DNA of 64,000 nucleotides from contig NZ_BOMV01000057.1 of assembly GCF_016862375.1 (NCBI RefSeq), positions 62,001 to 126,000 on the forward strand. The letters are read 5' to 3'. Shown here piece by piece: positions 39,901-47,408 of this stretch. The translations under genes and the position numbers were made by a program. This DNA is from Paractinoplanes rishiriensis (lineage in GTDB: Bacteria; Actinomycetota; Actinomycetes; Mycobacteriales; Micromonosporaceae). Numbering within the stretch: position 1 is the stretch's first letter; the number at the start of each line of letters is the position of its first letter. The notes under the pieces were generated by a model. The model did not search any database and was not told the origin of the DNA. It saw nothing but the letters and a program-made list of their open reading frames with translations.

Positions 39901-41136
39901 TTACAGGCGGTGCAGCGGGATGGCGTCGGCCATGGCGCGCATGCCGGCGTCGTTCGGGTGCAGGCCGTCGCCGGCGTCGTAGGCCGGGTTGAGCCGGTCC
40001 TGGTCGGCCGGGTCGGCCATCGCGCGGTCCAGGTCGGCGACCGCGTCGTACTCGCCGCCGGTGCGGATCCAGTCGTTGACGGCGTCCCGGATCCGTTCCC
40101 CCTCCTCGGTGTAGTAGCCGGGGTAGACGGTGCCGGCGAACGGCAGGATGGTCGCGCCCATCACCCGGACGCCGCGGGCGTGTGCGGCCCGGATCAGCGT
40201 GCGGTGGCCCTCGATCAGCGCCTCGGCGGTGAGCGGCTGCGGTGCGGTGGCGCCGGTGCCGATGTCGTTGATGCCCTCCAGCACGATGACCGTCCGGACG
40301 CCGGGCTGGTCCAGGGCGTCCCGGGTGAAGCGGGCGGTGGCGCGTTCGCCGAAGCCGTCGGTGTCGGTCAGCACCTTGTTGCCGCCGATGCCGGCGTTCA
40401 CGACGCCGAGGTTGCGGCCCGCGGCCTGCAGGCGTTCGGCCAGTTCGTCGGGGTAGCGGTTGTCGGCGTCCGGAGTGGTGAACGAGCCGTCCGTGATCGA
40501 GTCGCCGAACGCCACCACGGTGCCGGCCCGGCGGTTGCCGGTGACCTCGACGCCGGACAGGTAGTACCAGGACTGCGAGGTCTCGGTGTACGCGTCGCCG
40601 GTCCGGTCGCGCAGGTGGTCGCCGGTGGCCCGGTACGAGGTGGCCAGCGCGAACGGGTGGAAGGTGGCCGGGCCGGTGGCGCCGGCGAAGTAGAGCGTCA
40701 CGGTCAGCCGCTCCAGCGGGGCCACCGGCAGATCGACGACGTCCGAGCTGAGCTGCCGTCCGGCGGCCACCACCGCCGAGCGCCGGTGATGGAAGGTGAC
40801 CGTCCGCAACGAGCCGGGGCGGATGGCGGCGCCGTCCCCGGCCCGGCCGATCGACGCGCCGGTCAGGTGCAGCGGGCTGGTCCCGTACACGTTGGAGATT
40901 TTGATCTTGATTGACGAACCGCCGCGACTGACCCGGACCGGCTGGCGCACCGAGTGGTTCTCGAAGCCGCCGGACCAGTTGGGCGTGCCGAAGTAGTCGG
41001 GGAACGCCGCGATCATGGAGCTGGACCAGGTCCCGTTCCAGGCGCGGCCGGTGTGCGCCGAGGCCGGCGTGGCGGTGAGGGATACGGCGACCACCGCCGT
41101 GGCGAGTGCGGCGAGCCAACGTCGGGTGATGCTCAT
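39901..41136 (-). CDS. Secreted SGNH/GDSL hydrolase
   Basis: 411 aa from ATG 41136, with AGGAGG 6 bases upstream. Signal peptide through TPASAHT. The first half is a beta-sandwich (IKIKISNVYGTSPLHLTGASIG). The catalytic half has block I VVAFGDSITDGSFT (Ser), block II GIGGNKVL (Gly), block III VIVLEGINDIGTG (Asn) and block V DGLHPNDAGMRAMADAI (Asp-His). An extracellular esterase, possibly acting on acetylated plant polysaccharides or lipids. The divergent ArsR-type regulator starts 92 bases away. Confidence 0.9.
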   Translation of the reverse strand: MSITRRWLAALATAVVAVSLTATPASAHTGRAWNGTWSSSMIAAFPDYFGTPNWSGGFENHSVRQPVRVSRGGSSIKIKISNVYGTSPLHLTGASIGRAGDGAAIRPGSLRTVTFHHRRSAVVAAGRQLSSDVVDLPVAPLERLTVTLYFAGATGPATFHPFALATSYRATGDHLRDRTGDAYTETSQSWYYLSGVEVTGNRRAGTVVAFGDSITDGSFTTPDADNRYPDELAERLQAAGRNLGVVNAGIGGNKVLTDTDGFGERATARFTRDALDQPGVRTVIVLEGINDIGTGATAPQPLTAEALIEGHRTLIRAAHARGVRVMGATILPFAGTVYPGYYTEEGERIRDAVNDWIRTGGEYDAVADLDRAMADPADQDRLNPAYDAGDGLHPNDAGMRAMADAIPLHRL

Positions 41137-41188
41137 GAGCAGCCTCCTAAGTGTTTGCCGATGTAGACAGTAGGCGCCCCGGAAAATC

Positions 41189-41230
41189 ATCGGTACCGAT
41201 GCAGAGGTTATGTGCATAGAATCTCTGCAT
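41189..41230. promoter_or_regulatory. Operator palindromes and leaderless promoter of ArsR-type gene
   Basis: ATCGGTACCGAT (41189-41200) is a perfect 12-bp palindrome. ATGCAGAG (41199-41206) pairs with CTCTGCAT (41223-41230) across 16 bases, the right arm overlapping the start codon ATG 41229. TAGAAT (41217-41222) six bases before that ATG is a good -10 for a leaderless transcript. The inverted repeat flanks the -10, as expected for autorepression; the divergent SGNH hydrolase may share control. Confidence 0.6.
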
Positions 41231-41777
41231 GGAGACTCTGCTGGCCGACGCCGCGATGATGCGGCTGCTGGCCCACCCGCTGCGGATGCGCATCCTCGGC
41301 TCGCTGCGCGTCGACGGCCCGGCGACCTCGGCGATCCTGGCGCGCCGGCTGGCCACCGACACCGGCCAGACCAGCCACCACCTGCGGCTGCTCGCCCGGC
41401 ACGGGCTGGTGGCCGACGCGCCCGAGCAGCACCGCCGCGGCCGGGAGCGCTGGTGGAAGGCGGTGCACGACTCGACGGTCTGGTCCGATCTGGGCGTCGG
41501 TGGCGCCGACACGATGCGGGCCGTGCAGCACGCTGCCCGGCAGGTCTACGACCAGGCGATCGACACATATCACGCCGAGGTCGCCCGGCAGGAGTGGAGC
41601 GCCGGCTGGCAGCGCGTGGCAGCTAGTTCCGACTACGTCATCCGGACCACGCCGGAGCGGCTCGACCGCCTGTGCGCCGACATCGAGCGGCTGGTCCGCG
41701 GGGCCGGCGAGGAGGCGGCGGACACCGAGAAGGTCCTGGTCGTCCTGCACACCTACCCGCTGCGGGCCCCGGGGTGA
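41229..41777 (+). CDS. ArsR-family (HTH_20) regulator
   Basis: 182 aa. Winged helix MMRLLAHPLRMRILGSLRVDGPATSAILARRLATDTGQTSHHLRLLARHGLVAD, followed by a long helical C-terminal domain with WWKAVHDSTVW. No metal-binding Cys pair is seen, so metal sensing is unlikely. GTGA overlap with the MFS exporter gene means the two are co-translated; it probably represses the exporter. Confidence 0.87.
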   Translation: METLLADAAMMRLLAHPLRMRILGSLRVDGPATSAILARRLATDTGQTSHHLRLLARHGLVADAPEQHRRGRERWWKAVHDSTVWSDLGVGGADTMRAVQHAARQVYDQAIDTYHAEVARQEWSAGWQRVAASSDYVIRTTPERLDRLCADIERLVRGAGEEAADTEKVLVVLHTYPLRAPG

Positions 41778-42988
41778 CCAGCCTCTGGCGCAACCGCGAG
41801 TTCAACCTCCTGTGGACCTCGCAGTCGCTGTCCGACCTGGGCGACGGCGTCGCGTCGCTGGCGCTCACCCTGCTGGTGCTGGAGCTGACCGGCTCGCCGG
41901 TCAGCGCCGGCCTGGTCGGCACGGCCACCCATCTCGCCCGGCTGGCGTGCCGGTTGCCGGCCGGTGTGCTGGCCGACCGCCTCGACCGCCGCCGGGTCAT
42001 GGTGGTCTGCGACCTGGTCCGGCTGGCCGCGTTCGCCGCGCTGACGGCCGCGGTGTGCACCGGCCGGGCGGGCCTGCCGCTGATCCTGGCGGTGGCGCTG
42101 GTCGACGCGGCCGCCGGTGCGCTGTTCGGCACCGCCGAGGACGCGTCGCTGCGCAGCATCGTGCCGGTCGCCCAGTTGCCGGACGCGGTGGCGCGCAACG
42201 AGGCCCGCTCGTACGGCGCCTCGCTCGCCGGTCCGCCGCTGGGTGGCTTCCTGTTCGGGCTGGGGCACGCCGTCCCGTTCCTCGGCAATGTGCTCTCGTA
42301 CCTGGTCTCGGTGGTTGCGGTGTGGTGCATCCGCAAGCCACTGCAGAGCAACCAGACCCCAAACCAGCAGGGGTACGCCGCGGCACTCGCCGAAGGGGTG
42401 CGGTTCGTCCTCGGCCACCCCTTCCTGCGCGCCCTGCTGCTGGTGGCCGCCCCGATCAACTTCGCCATCGCCGGCGTGCTGTTCACGCTGATCGTCGCAT
42501 TGCAGCGGGCCGGCACCACGCCGGCGGTCATCGGCCTGGTCGAGACGATCGTGGCGGCCGGCGGCCTGCTGGGCGCCGCCTGCGCACCGGCCCTGCAGAG
42601 CCGGCTCGGCCTGCCGGTCCTGGTCCGCGCGATCTGCTGGGCGGCGGCCGCGCTGCTGGCCACCGCCGCCCTGCTCACGTCGAGCATCGCGGCCGCGGTG
42701 CCGCTGGCGCTCGCCGTCTTCCTCGGCCCGGCGGCGAACGCGGCGCTGTTCGGCTTCCAGGCCGCCATCACCCCCGACCACCTTCAGGGCCGGGTGATCA
42801 GCGTGGTCATGGTGGTGGCGACGTCGATGGCCGCCGCCGCCCCGATCGCCGGCGGTGCCATCCTCACGTTCTGGCCCGCACCGGTCGCGATCCTGGTGTT
42901 CGCGGCCGCGGTGGCCGGCTCCGCGCTGGCCGCGACGTTCGGCCGCGGCCTGCGGGTCACTCCGGCATCGCTGACGAGTGGTGGTTGA
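41774..42988 (+). CDS. MFS exporter
   Basis: 404 aa from GTG 41774. Twelve membrane segments; begins WRNREFNLLWTSQSLSDLGDGVASLALTLLVLELTGSPVSAG; motif A is LPAGVLADRLDRRRVMV. It belongs to the MFS_3-like exporter class, which is usually annotated as macrolide/drug efflux. Regulated with the upstream ArsR gene. Its 3' end overlaps the convergent SgcJ-like gene by 32 bases. Confidence 0.88.
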   Translation: MTSLWRNREFNLLWTSQSLSDLGDGVASLALTLLVLELTGSPVSAGLVGTATHLARLACRLPAGVLADRLDRRRVMVVCDLVRLAAFAALTAAVCTGRAGLPLILAVALVDAAAGALFGTAEDASLRSIVPVAQLPDAVARNEARSYGASLAGPPLGGFLFGLGHAVPFLGNVLSYLVSVVAVWCIRKPLQSNQTPNQQGYAAALAEGVRFVLGHPFLRALLLVAAPINFAIAGVLFTLIVALQRAGTTPAVIGLVETIVAAGGLLGAACAPALQSRLGLPVLVRAICWAAAALLATAALLTSSIAAAVPLALAVFLGPAANAALFGFQAAITPDHLQGRVISVVMVVATSMAAAAPIAGGAILTFWPAPVAILVFAAAVAGSALAATFGRGLRVTPASLTSGG

Positions 42989-43445
42989 CGATCAGCCAGG
43001 TGCCGTGCCGGCGCTCGTAGACGAAGGTGTACCGGGCGTCGACATAGCGCTGGCTGCCGTCCGGCCCGATCAGCCGGAACCGGTAGGTGCCGGTGTCCAG
43101 CGCGCTGGTGGCGTCGAGCACCCGGACGTGCGACTCGGTGATCATCGCCTGCGGCCGGTTCTCCAGGAAGTGCTCGAAGTACTCCACGATCCCGGCGCGG
43201 TCGGCACGCACCCGGTTGGACAGCGTCGGCACCAGGATCGCGTCCGGGGAGTACCGGTCGGCGACCTGCTCCGGATCGAGGGTGAGGAGCGCCCGGTTCC
43301 AGAGCGTGAACAGGTCGCGGATCTGCTGGTCGGTGGGCTGGCGCGGGGCGGCGACCGCCACCGGCGCGGCGGCCGGCGCGGCGGTCGCCACCAGCGTGGC
43401 CGCCGCGGCGAGGCCGAGTGCCTTCCTCCTGGAGTACCGGGTCAT
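42957..43445 (-). CDS. Exported SgcJ/EcaC-type NTF2-like protein
   Basis: 162 aa. The N terminus TRYSRRKALGLAAAATLVATAAPAAA has an SRRK twin-arginine-like motif, so Tat export is possible. The domain IRDLFTLWNRALLTLDPEQVADRYSPDAILVPTLSNRVRADRAGIVEYFEHFL and the final WLIVNHHSSAMPE are the SgcJ/EcaC DUF4440 pattern. Role unknown. Confidence 0.82.
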   Translation of the reverse strand: MTRYSRRKALGLAAAATLVATAAPAAAPVAVAAPRQPTDQQIRDLFTLWNRALLTLDPEQVADRYSPDAILVPTLSNRVRADRAGIVEYFEHFLENRPQAMITESHVRVLDATSALDTGTYRFRLIGPDGSQRYVDARYTFVYERRHGTWLIVNHHSSAMPE

Positions 43446-43520
43446 GTATGCCTCCTGTGAACGGGGTTCGTGTCAGACCCACGCTCCCAACGGCCGGCCC
43501 GGCGGGCGGTGTTCGATCGG

Positions 43521-44246
43521 CTAGGCGACTGTCGGGGTCAGGACGGCCAGATACTCGTGGTTGTCGTCGAGCAGGGCGCGGCCGCCGCCCGCGATGGCGG
43601 ATCGGCGCAGGCCGGTGCCGGCCAGGAGCAGGTCGAGGTCGGCGGGGGTGTAGCAGCGCAGCACCTGGGTGATCTTGTCGTCCGGGCGGCCGGCCTCCCA
43701 CCAGGTGTCGTACGCCGTACACGTCTCCGGGTCGAAGGTGGTCCGCTCGAACAACTCGTACTCGTATCCGTCCTCGGGCCGGGGCAGCCGGTGCTCCTCG
43801 TCGCCGTCCCACCGTGCCCACACGAACGGGTTGCAGATGTCGATCAGCGCCACGCCGCCCGGCCGCAGCCACTCGCCGGCGATCCGGCGCAGCAGCACCC
43901 GCTGATCCTCGTCCGAGCCGACCCCGAAACCGTTCCAGTACGTGACCACGTCGAACCGCCCGGGCAGCCGCACCCGGTAGAAGTCGTCGCGCACCAGGGT
44001 GTAGGTGTCCGCGGTGGCGAAGTCCACCCGGTCGGTGATCTCGACCGCGGTGACGTCGTGTCCGGCCGCTGCCGTCGCGGCGGCCGTGGTGCCGTAGCCG
44101 GCGCCCAGTTCCAGCACCCGGTGCGGCCCGGGACCGGCGTACTCGTGCAGCAGCGCCACCCGCCGCTGGTCCCGCTCGGTGCCGCGCGACTCGGCCCGGC
44201 CCCACCAGCTACCGGTCCGCGAATAGAAGCCCTTGACCCAGTCCAT
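43521..44246 (-). CDS. Class I SAM-dependent methyltransferase
   Basis: 241 aa from ATG 44246 (MDWVKGFYSRTGSWWG). Motif I VLELGAGYGTTAAATAAAG, acidic loop VTAVEI, motif post-I FDVVTYWNGFGVGSDEDQ and motif III LRPGGVALIDICNPF. It probably methylates a small molecule. It lies 7 bases downstream of the AHSA1-VOC gene on the same strand, in one operon with an ArsR repressor. Confidence 0.85.
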   Translation of the reverse strand: MDWVKGFYSRTGSWWGRAESRGTERDQRRVALLHEYAGPGPHRVLELGAGYGTTAAATAAAGHDVTAVEITDRVDFATADTYTLVRDDFYRVRLPGRFDVVTYWNGFGVGSDEDQRVLLRRIAGEWLRPGGVALIDICNPFVWARWDGDEEHRLPRPEDGYEYELFERTTFDPETCTAYDTWWEAGRPDDKITQVLRCYTPADLDLLLAGTGLRRSAIAGGGRALLDDNHEYLAVLTPTVA

Positions 44247-44253
44247 CGCCCCG

Positions 44254-45066
44254 TCAGCCCCGGACCGCCGGCGAGGTCTGGACGAAGGTCCAGCGGTGAC
44301 CTTCGAGATCATCGGCGGTGTACGCGCGATAGCCGTGCTCCTGGATCGGCGTCACGATGGTCGCGCCCGCGGCCCGGGCGTGCTCCAGGTGCGCGTCCAG
44401 GTCGTCGACGTAGACCCAGAGATTGTGGCTGACCGGCTCCGGTGACCACTTCCCGTCCGCCGCGAACAGCAGCACCGACACCTCGCCGGCGTGCAGCTCG
44501 ATCCAGCCCGCCGACTCGCCCTCGGCCGGGATGCGGTCCCAGGAGCGCAGGTCGAACGTGGCGGCCAGCCAGCGCGCGGCGGCGGCCGGGTCCTGGTAGT
44601 ACAGGGCGACGGCCAGCCGGGCCAGCCGGCGCGCCGGGCGGGACGGGTCGTGGTCGCGGCACCACGGCTCGAGCCACCGGATGACGTTGGGCCAGAACAG
44701 GCCGCCGTGCTCGGGGTTGCCGCCGGGGCGCACGAAGTGCTCGACGCTGACCCGGGTGCCGCCGTCGACCGGCTCGAAGCGGATGTCCACCTCGGTGTCG
44801 TCGACGCTGCTGCGGTAGGCCAGCCGGCTGCCCGGCTCCCACACCGTGATCCGGCCGAGTTCGAGGCCGTCGCCGTCGTCGTCGTAGACCTCGAGCACCC
44901 GGCCGCCGACGCCGGGCTCGATGCGCCGGGTGACGGCCCGGGCGAAGTTCCACGCGTTGATCGGGCCGGGCACCCACCAGCGGTCGATCTCCTCGGTGAA
45001 CGCGCGGAAGGCGGTCGGCGGGTCGACGGCGACATCCACCGACGCGGACGCGGACAGGGTCGTCAT
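44254..45066 (-). CDS. AHSA1/SRPBCC-VOC fusion protein
   Basis: 270 aa. Residues 1-135 are an AHSA1-type SRPBCC domain (VDVAVDPPTAFRAFTEEIDRWWVPG, VTRRIEPGVGGRVLEVYDD, ITVWEPGSRLAYR). Residues 150-268 are a single glyoxalase/VOC domain (ALYYQDPAAAARWLAATFDLRSWDRIPAEG, AGWIELHAGEVSVLLF, LWVYVDDLDAHLEHARAAGA). The fusion plus an ArsR regulator directly upstream is a familiar actinobacterial arrangement; substrate unknown. It starts two bases after the ArsR stop region. Confidence 0.85.
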   Translation of the reverse strand: MTTLSASASVDVAVDPPTAFRAFTEEIDRWWVPGPINAWNFARAVTRRIEPGVGGRVLEVYDDDGDGLELGRITVWEPGSRLAYRSSVDDTEVDIRFEPVDGGTRVSVEHFVRPGGNPEHGGLFWPNVIRWLEPWCRDHDPSRPARRLARLAVALYYQDPAAAARWLAATFDLRSWDRIPAEGESAGWIELHAGEVSVLLFAADGKWSPEPVSHNLWVYVDDLDAHLEHARAAGATIVTPIQEHGYRAYTADDLEGHRWTFVQTSPAVRG

Positions 45067-45067
45067 T

Positions 45068-45391
45068 TCAGGGTTTCCCTTCGACGTGTCGTTTGAAGGC
45101 GCTCAGTTGCTCGGTCCAGTGCGCCTGCACCTGGTCGAGCCAGGCCTGCAGCGCCATCAGCGACTCGGGGCGCAGCCGGAACACGCGCAGCCGGGCGTCG
45201 TCCGGCACCCGCTCGTCGGCGATCACGCCGGCGGCCAGCAGGATCCGCAGGTGCCGGCTGATCACCGGGGCCGATACGCCGACGGCGCGGGCCAGGTCAC
45301 CGGCCCGGCTCGGCTGTTCGCCGAGCAGCTGGACCACGCGGCGGCGGGTGGGATCGGCGAGGACGGCGAAGAGCTCATCCACGTGTTCCAT
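45068..45391 (-). CDS. ArsR-family transcriptional repressor
   Basis: 107 aa: LFAVLADPTRRRVVQLLGEQPSRAGDLARAVGVSAPVISRHLRILLAAGVIADERVPDDARLRVFRL, a compact winged helix, with no Cys. Its own promoter (TTGACA, 17 bases, TAACTA) contains a perfect inverted repeat, implying autorepression. First gene of the ArsR / AHSA1-VOC / methyltransferase operon. Confidence 0.9.
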   Translation of the reverse strand: MEHVDELFAVLADPTRRRVVQLLGEQPSRAGDLARAVGVSAPVISRHLRILLAAGVIADERVPDDARLRVFRLRPESLMALQAWLDQVQAHWTEQLSAFKRHVEGKP

Positions 45392-45396
45392 ATCGC

Positions 45397-45428
45397 CAAT
45401 AGTTATGGGTAGAGCTAACTATTGTCAA
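45397..45428 (-). promoter_or_regulatory. Consensus promoter and operator of the ArsR operon
   Basis: On the minus strand TTGACA (45423-45428), 17 bases, TAACTA (45400-45405), with the ATG 8 bases on, so probably leaderless. CAATAGTTA (45397-45405) and TAACTATTG (45416-45424) form a perfect 9-bp inverted repeat covering both boxes. The promoter overlaps the stop codon of the upstream marR gene (45425-45427). Confidence 0.75.
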
Positions 45429-45889
45429 CCGCCTTTCGCGACCGCGGCGGCCAGCAGGTCGCGCAGCCGATCCCAGTTCCGGGCGCCGACCCGGTCCCGC
45501 CAGGCGGCCTCCACCTCGGTGATCAGGCCGGCGCTGGCGTCCACGACGGTCCGGCCGAGTGCGGTCGGCCGCACGATGCGGACCCGGCGGTCGGCCGGAT
45601 CCCGCACGCTCTCCATCAGGCCGAGCCCCTCCAGGGCGGTGGCGAACTCGCCCAGCGCCTGCTTGGTCATCCCGATCCGCTCGGCCAGGTCGCTGACCCG
45701 CATGCCGTCCGGCGGGGTGAGGCTGAGCATCCGGATGTGCGAGAAGCGAAGGTCGCGCAGCACCGGCGGGACGGACCGCTCGCTGGCCGTGGCCCGGGTG
45801 GCGGCGAGCACGTCGCGGCGCAACCCGTCCATCAGGTATCCGAGCAGGGCCATGATGTGGTCCGGCCCGGGCTCCTTGACGTCGTTCAT
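45425..45889 (-). CDS. MarR-family transcriptional regulator
   Basis: 154 aa. Central winged helix HIRMLSLTPPDGMRVSDLAERIGMTKQALGEFATALEGLGLMESVRDPADRRVRIVRPTALGR contains the DPADRR wing of MarR proteins. Divergent from a phosphotransferase gene with a 35-bp palindrome between them, overlapping its own -10 region, so it likely controls both. Confidence 0.88.
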   Translation of the reverse strand: MNDVKEPGPDHIMALLGYLMDGLRRDVLAATRATASERSVPPVLRDLRFSHIRMLSLTPPDGMRVSDLAERIGMTKQALGEFATALEGLGLMESVRDPADRRVRIVRPTALGRTVVDASAGLITEVEAAWRDRVGARNWDRLRDLLAAAVAKGG

Positions 45890-45891
45890 AC

Positions 45892-45926
45892 GGTTACCTT
45901 ACTATCTCGAAGGTAGAAAGGTAACC
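45892..45926. promoter_or_regulatory. MarR operator, 35-bp interrupted palindrome
   Basis: GGTTACCTT (45892-45900) and AAGGTAACC (45918-45926) are perfect 9-bp arms; the 17-base centre also contains TATC/GGTA elements. It spans the space between the MarR start (45889) and the phosphotransferase start (45947). On the minus strand TAAGGT lies 6 bases before the marR ATG, a possible leaderless -10. Confidence 0.7.
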
Positions 45927-45946
45927 TGACCATCTGGGGGGCTGGT

Positions 45947-47035
45947 ATGTCGGCGATCCTGTCGGAACTGCTCGACGCGCCGGGCGCGCTCGGTGACATT
46001 GTCGGCCGGCCGGTCGACCCCGCCGAGGTGAGCGTCGAGGCGGTGCCGTACTCGTTCGGGTCGCCGGCCACCGGCGGGCTCTGGCGGGTGCGCGGCGCGG
46101 GCTGGTCGATGTTCGTGAAGCAGTTGCACCACGTCAAGCACTGGCCGGCGCTGTCGCAGATGCCGCCCCAGATCGCCGAAACGTTCGCCGCGGAGTTTCC
46201 GTGGCGCACCGAGACCGAGCTCTGGCACCCGCTGGTGCAGGCGTCGCTGCCGCCCGGACTGCGCAGCCCGGTGCTGCACCGGCTGGTCGAACTGCCCGAC
46301 GAGCGGCTCGCACTCTGGCAGGAGGACGTGGAGCAGGCGCCGGCCTCCTGCGACCTGGCGCTGTTCGAGCGGGCGGCCTACCTGCTCGGCCGCTGGAACG
46401 CCCGGTCCATGACGCCGGACCTGCTGGCCCTGTCCGGCTACGCGAACGGCTACGGGCTGCGGATGTATGCCGAGCGGGCGGTGGCGTACCGCGGGCTGGC
46501 CCCGCTGCGCAGCGACGAGATCTGGCATCACCCGTGGCTGGCCGGCCACGGCGACCTGCGGGCCGGCCTGCTCGAGCTGGGCGCCCTGATCCCGGAGATG
46601 CTGGCCCGGCTCGACACCCTGCCGCAGGCTCTGCCGCACGGCGACGCCAGCCCGCAGAATCTGCTGGTGCCGCTGGACGGCAGCGTCGAGTTCGTGGTGA
46701 TCGACCTGTCCTTCCGCACCGCGCACGCGCTCGGTTTCGATCTGGGCCAGCTGCTGATCGGCCTCACCCACGCCGGCCAGCTGCCGGCCGCGATGCTGCC
46801 CAAGGTCAGCGACGTGATCCTGCCGTCCTACCTGCGCGGCCTCGCCGACGAGGGGGTGGACGGGATGGATGAGCGAGTCCGCGACGGATTCACCACCTCG
46901 GTGCTGCTGCGCAGCGGCTTCGACGGCTTCCTCTACGACCTGCTCGGCCGTGATGACGAGGAGTCACGACACGCGTTCGATGAACGGGTGTCGATGTCCC
47001 GCTTCCTGCTCGAACAGTACCGCCGAGACAGATGA
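45947..47035 (+). CDS. Aminoglycoside-phosphotransferase-fold kinase
   Basis: 362 aa. Motifs of the APH/choline kinase superfamily: MFVKQLHH (ATP-binding Lys), LPHGDASPQNLLVPLD (Brenner-type HGDxxxxN catalytic loop; here HGDASPQN) and VVIDLSFRTAHALGFDLGQLLIG (metal Asp). All key residues are intact. Substrate unknown; it need not be an antibiotic. It is divergent from MarR and 50 bases upstream of the prodomain-like gene on the same strand, so it may be the first gene of a three-gene unit with the subtilisin. Confidence 0.82.
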   Translation: MSAILSELLDAPGALGDIVGRPVDPAEVSVEAVPYSFGSPATGGLWRVRGAGWSMFVKQLHHVKHWPALSQMPPQIAETFAAEFPWRTETELWHPLVQASLPPGLRSPVLHRLVELPDERLALWQEDVEQAPASCDLALFERAAYLLGRWNARSMTPDLLALSGYANGYGLRMYAERAVAYRGLAPLRSDEIWHHPWLAGHGDLRAGLLELGALIPEMLARLDTLPQALPHGDASPQNLLVPLDGSVEFVVIDLSFRTAHALGFDLGQLLIGLTHAGQLPAAMLPKVSDVILPSYLRGLADEGVDGMDERVRDGFTTSVLLRSGFDGFLYDLLGRDDEESRHAFDERVSMSRFLLEQYRRDR

Positions 47036-47085
47036 AGGACAGTCACACTCGGTGATCAGGCGGTCGGCGTAACGTCCTGGAGGCC

Positions 47086-47388
47086 ATGGCTACCAAAACT
47101 GTCTCCGCCGAAATCGAGGCCCGTCCCGGACAGGAACGGCGGGCCGCCGCCGTCCTCCAGGAACTCGGCTTCCGCATCCACCACATCGGATCGACGATCA
47201 GCGCGGACGGACCCGCCGAACTGTGGAACCAGCACTTCGGCGTGTCCTTCTCGGCGGCATCCAAAGAGATCGGGCACGCGCAGGTGACCGGCTGGCTACG
47301 ACCGGCACCCGATGCGCTCGCCATCCCCACCGGCCTCCGCGACCTCATCGCCGGCGTCTCTTTCGTCGAGCCTCCGGAGCTCTATTGA
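47086..47388 (+). CDS. Free-standing prodomain/inhibitor-like protein of the adjacent subtilisin
   Basis: 100 aa, with TGGAGG upstream of ATG 47086. The segment ARPGQERRAAAVLQELGF, RIHHIGSTISADGPAELWNQHFGV corresponds residue by residue in pattern to the N-terminal region of the downstream protease (APGRAEAAALELQRIGF, VRHIGTYSISGEASRTLWESTFG). Thus it is a stand-alone copy of that protease's own prodomain. No signal peptide. A role as an intramolecular-chaperone copy, inhibitor or regulatory subunit is inferred. It ends 20 bases before the protease gene. Confidence 0.7.
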   Translation: MATKTVSAEIEARPGQERRAAAVLQELGFRIHHIGSTISADGPAELWNQHFGVSFSAASKEIGHAQVTGWLRPAPDALAIPTGLRDLIAGVSFVEPPELY

Positions 47389-47408
47389 CGCTCTCGAAAG
47401 GCACTGAC

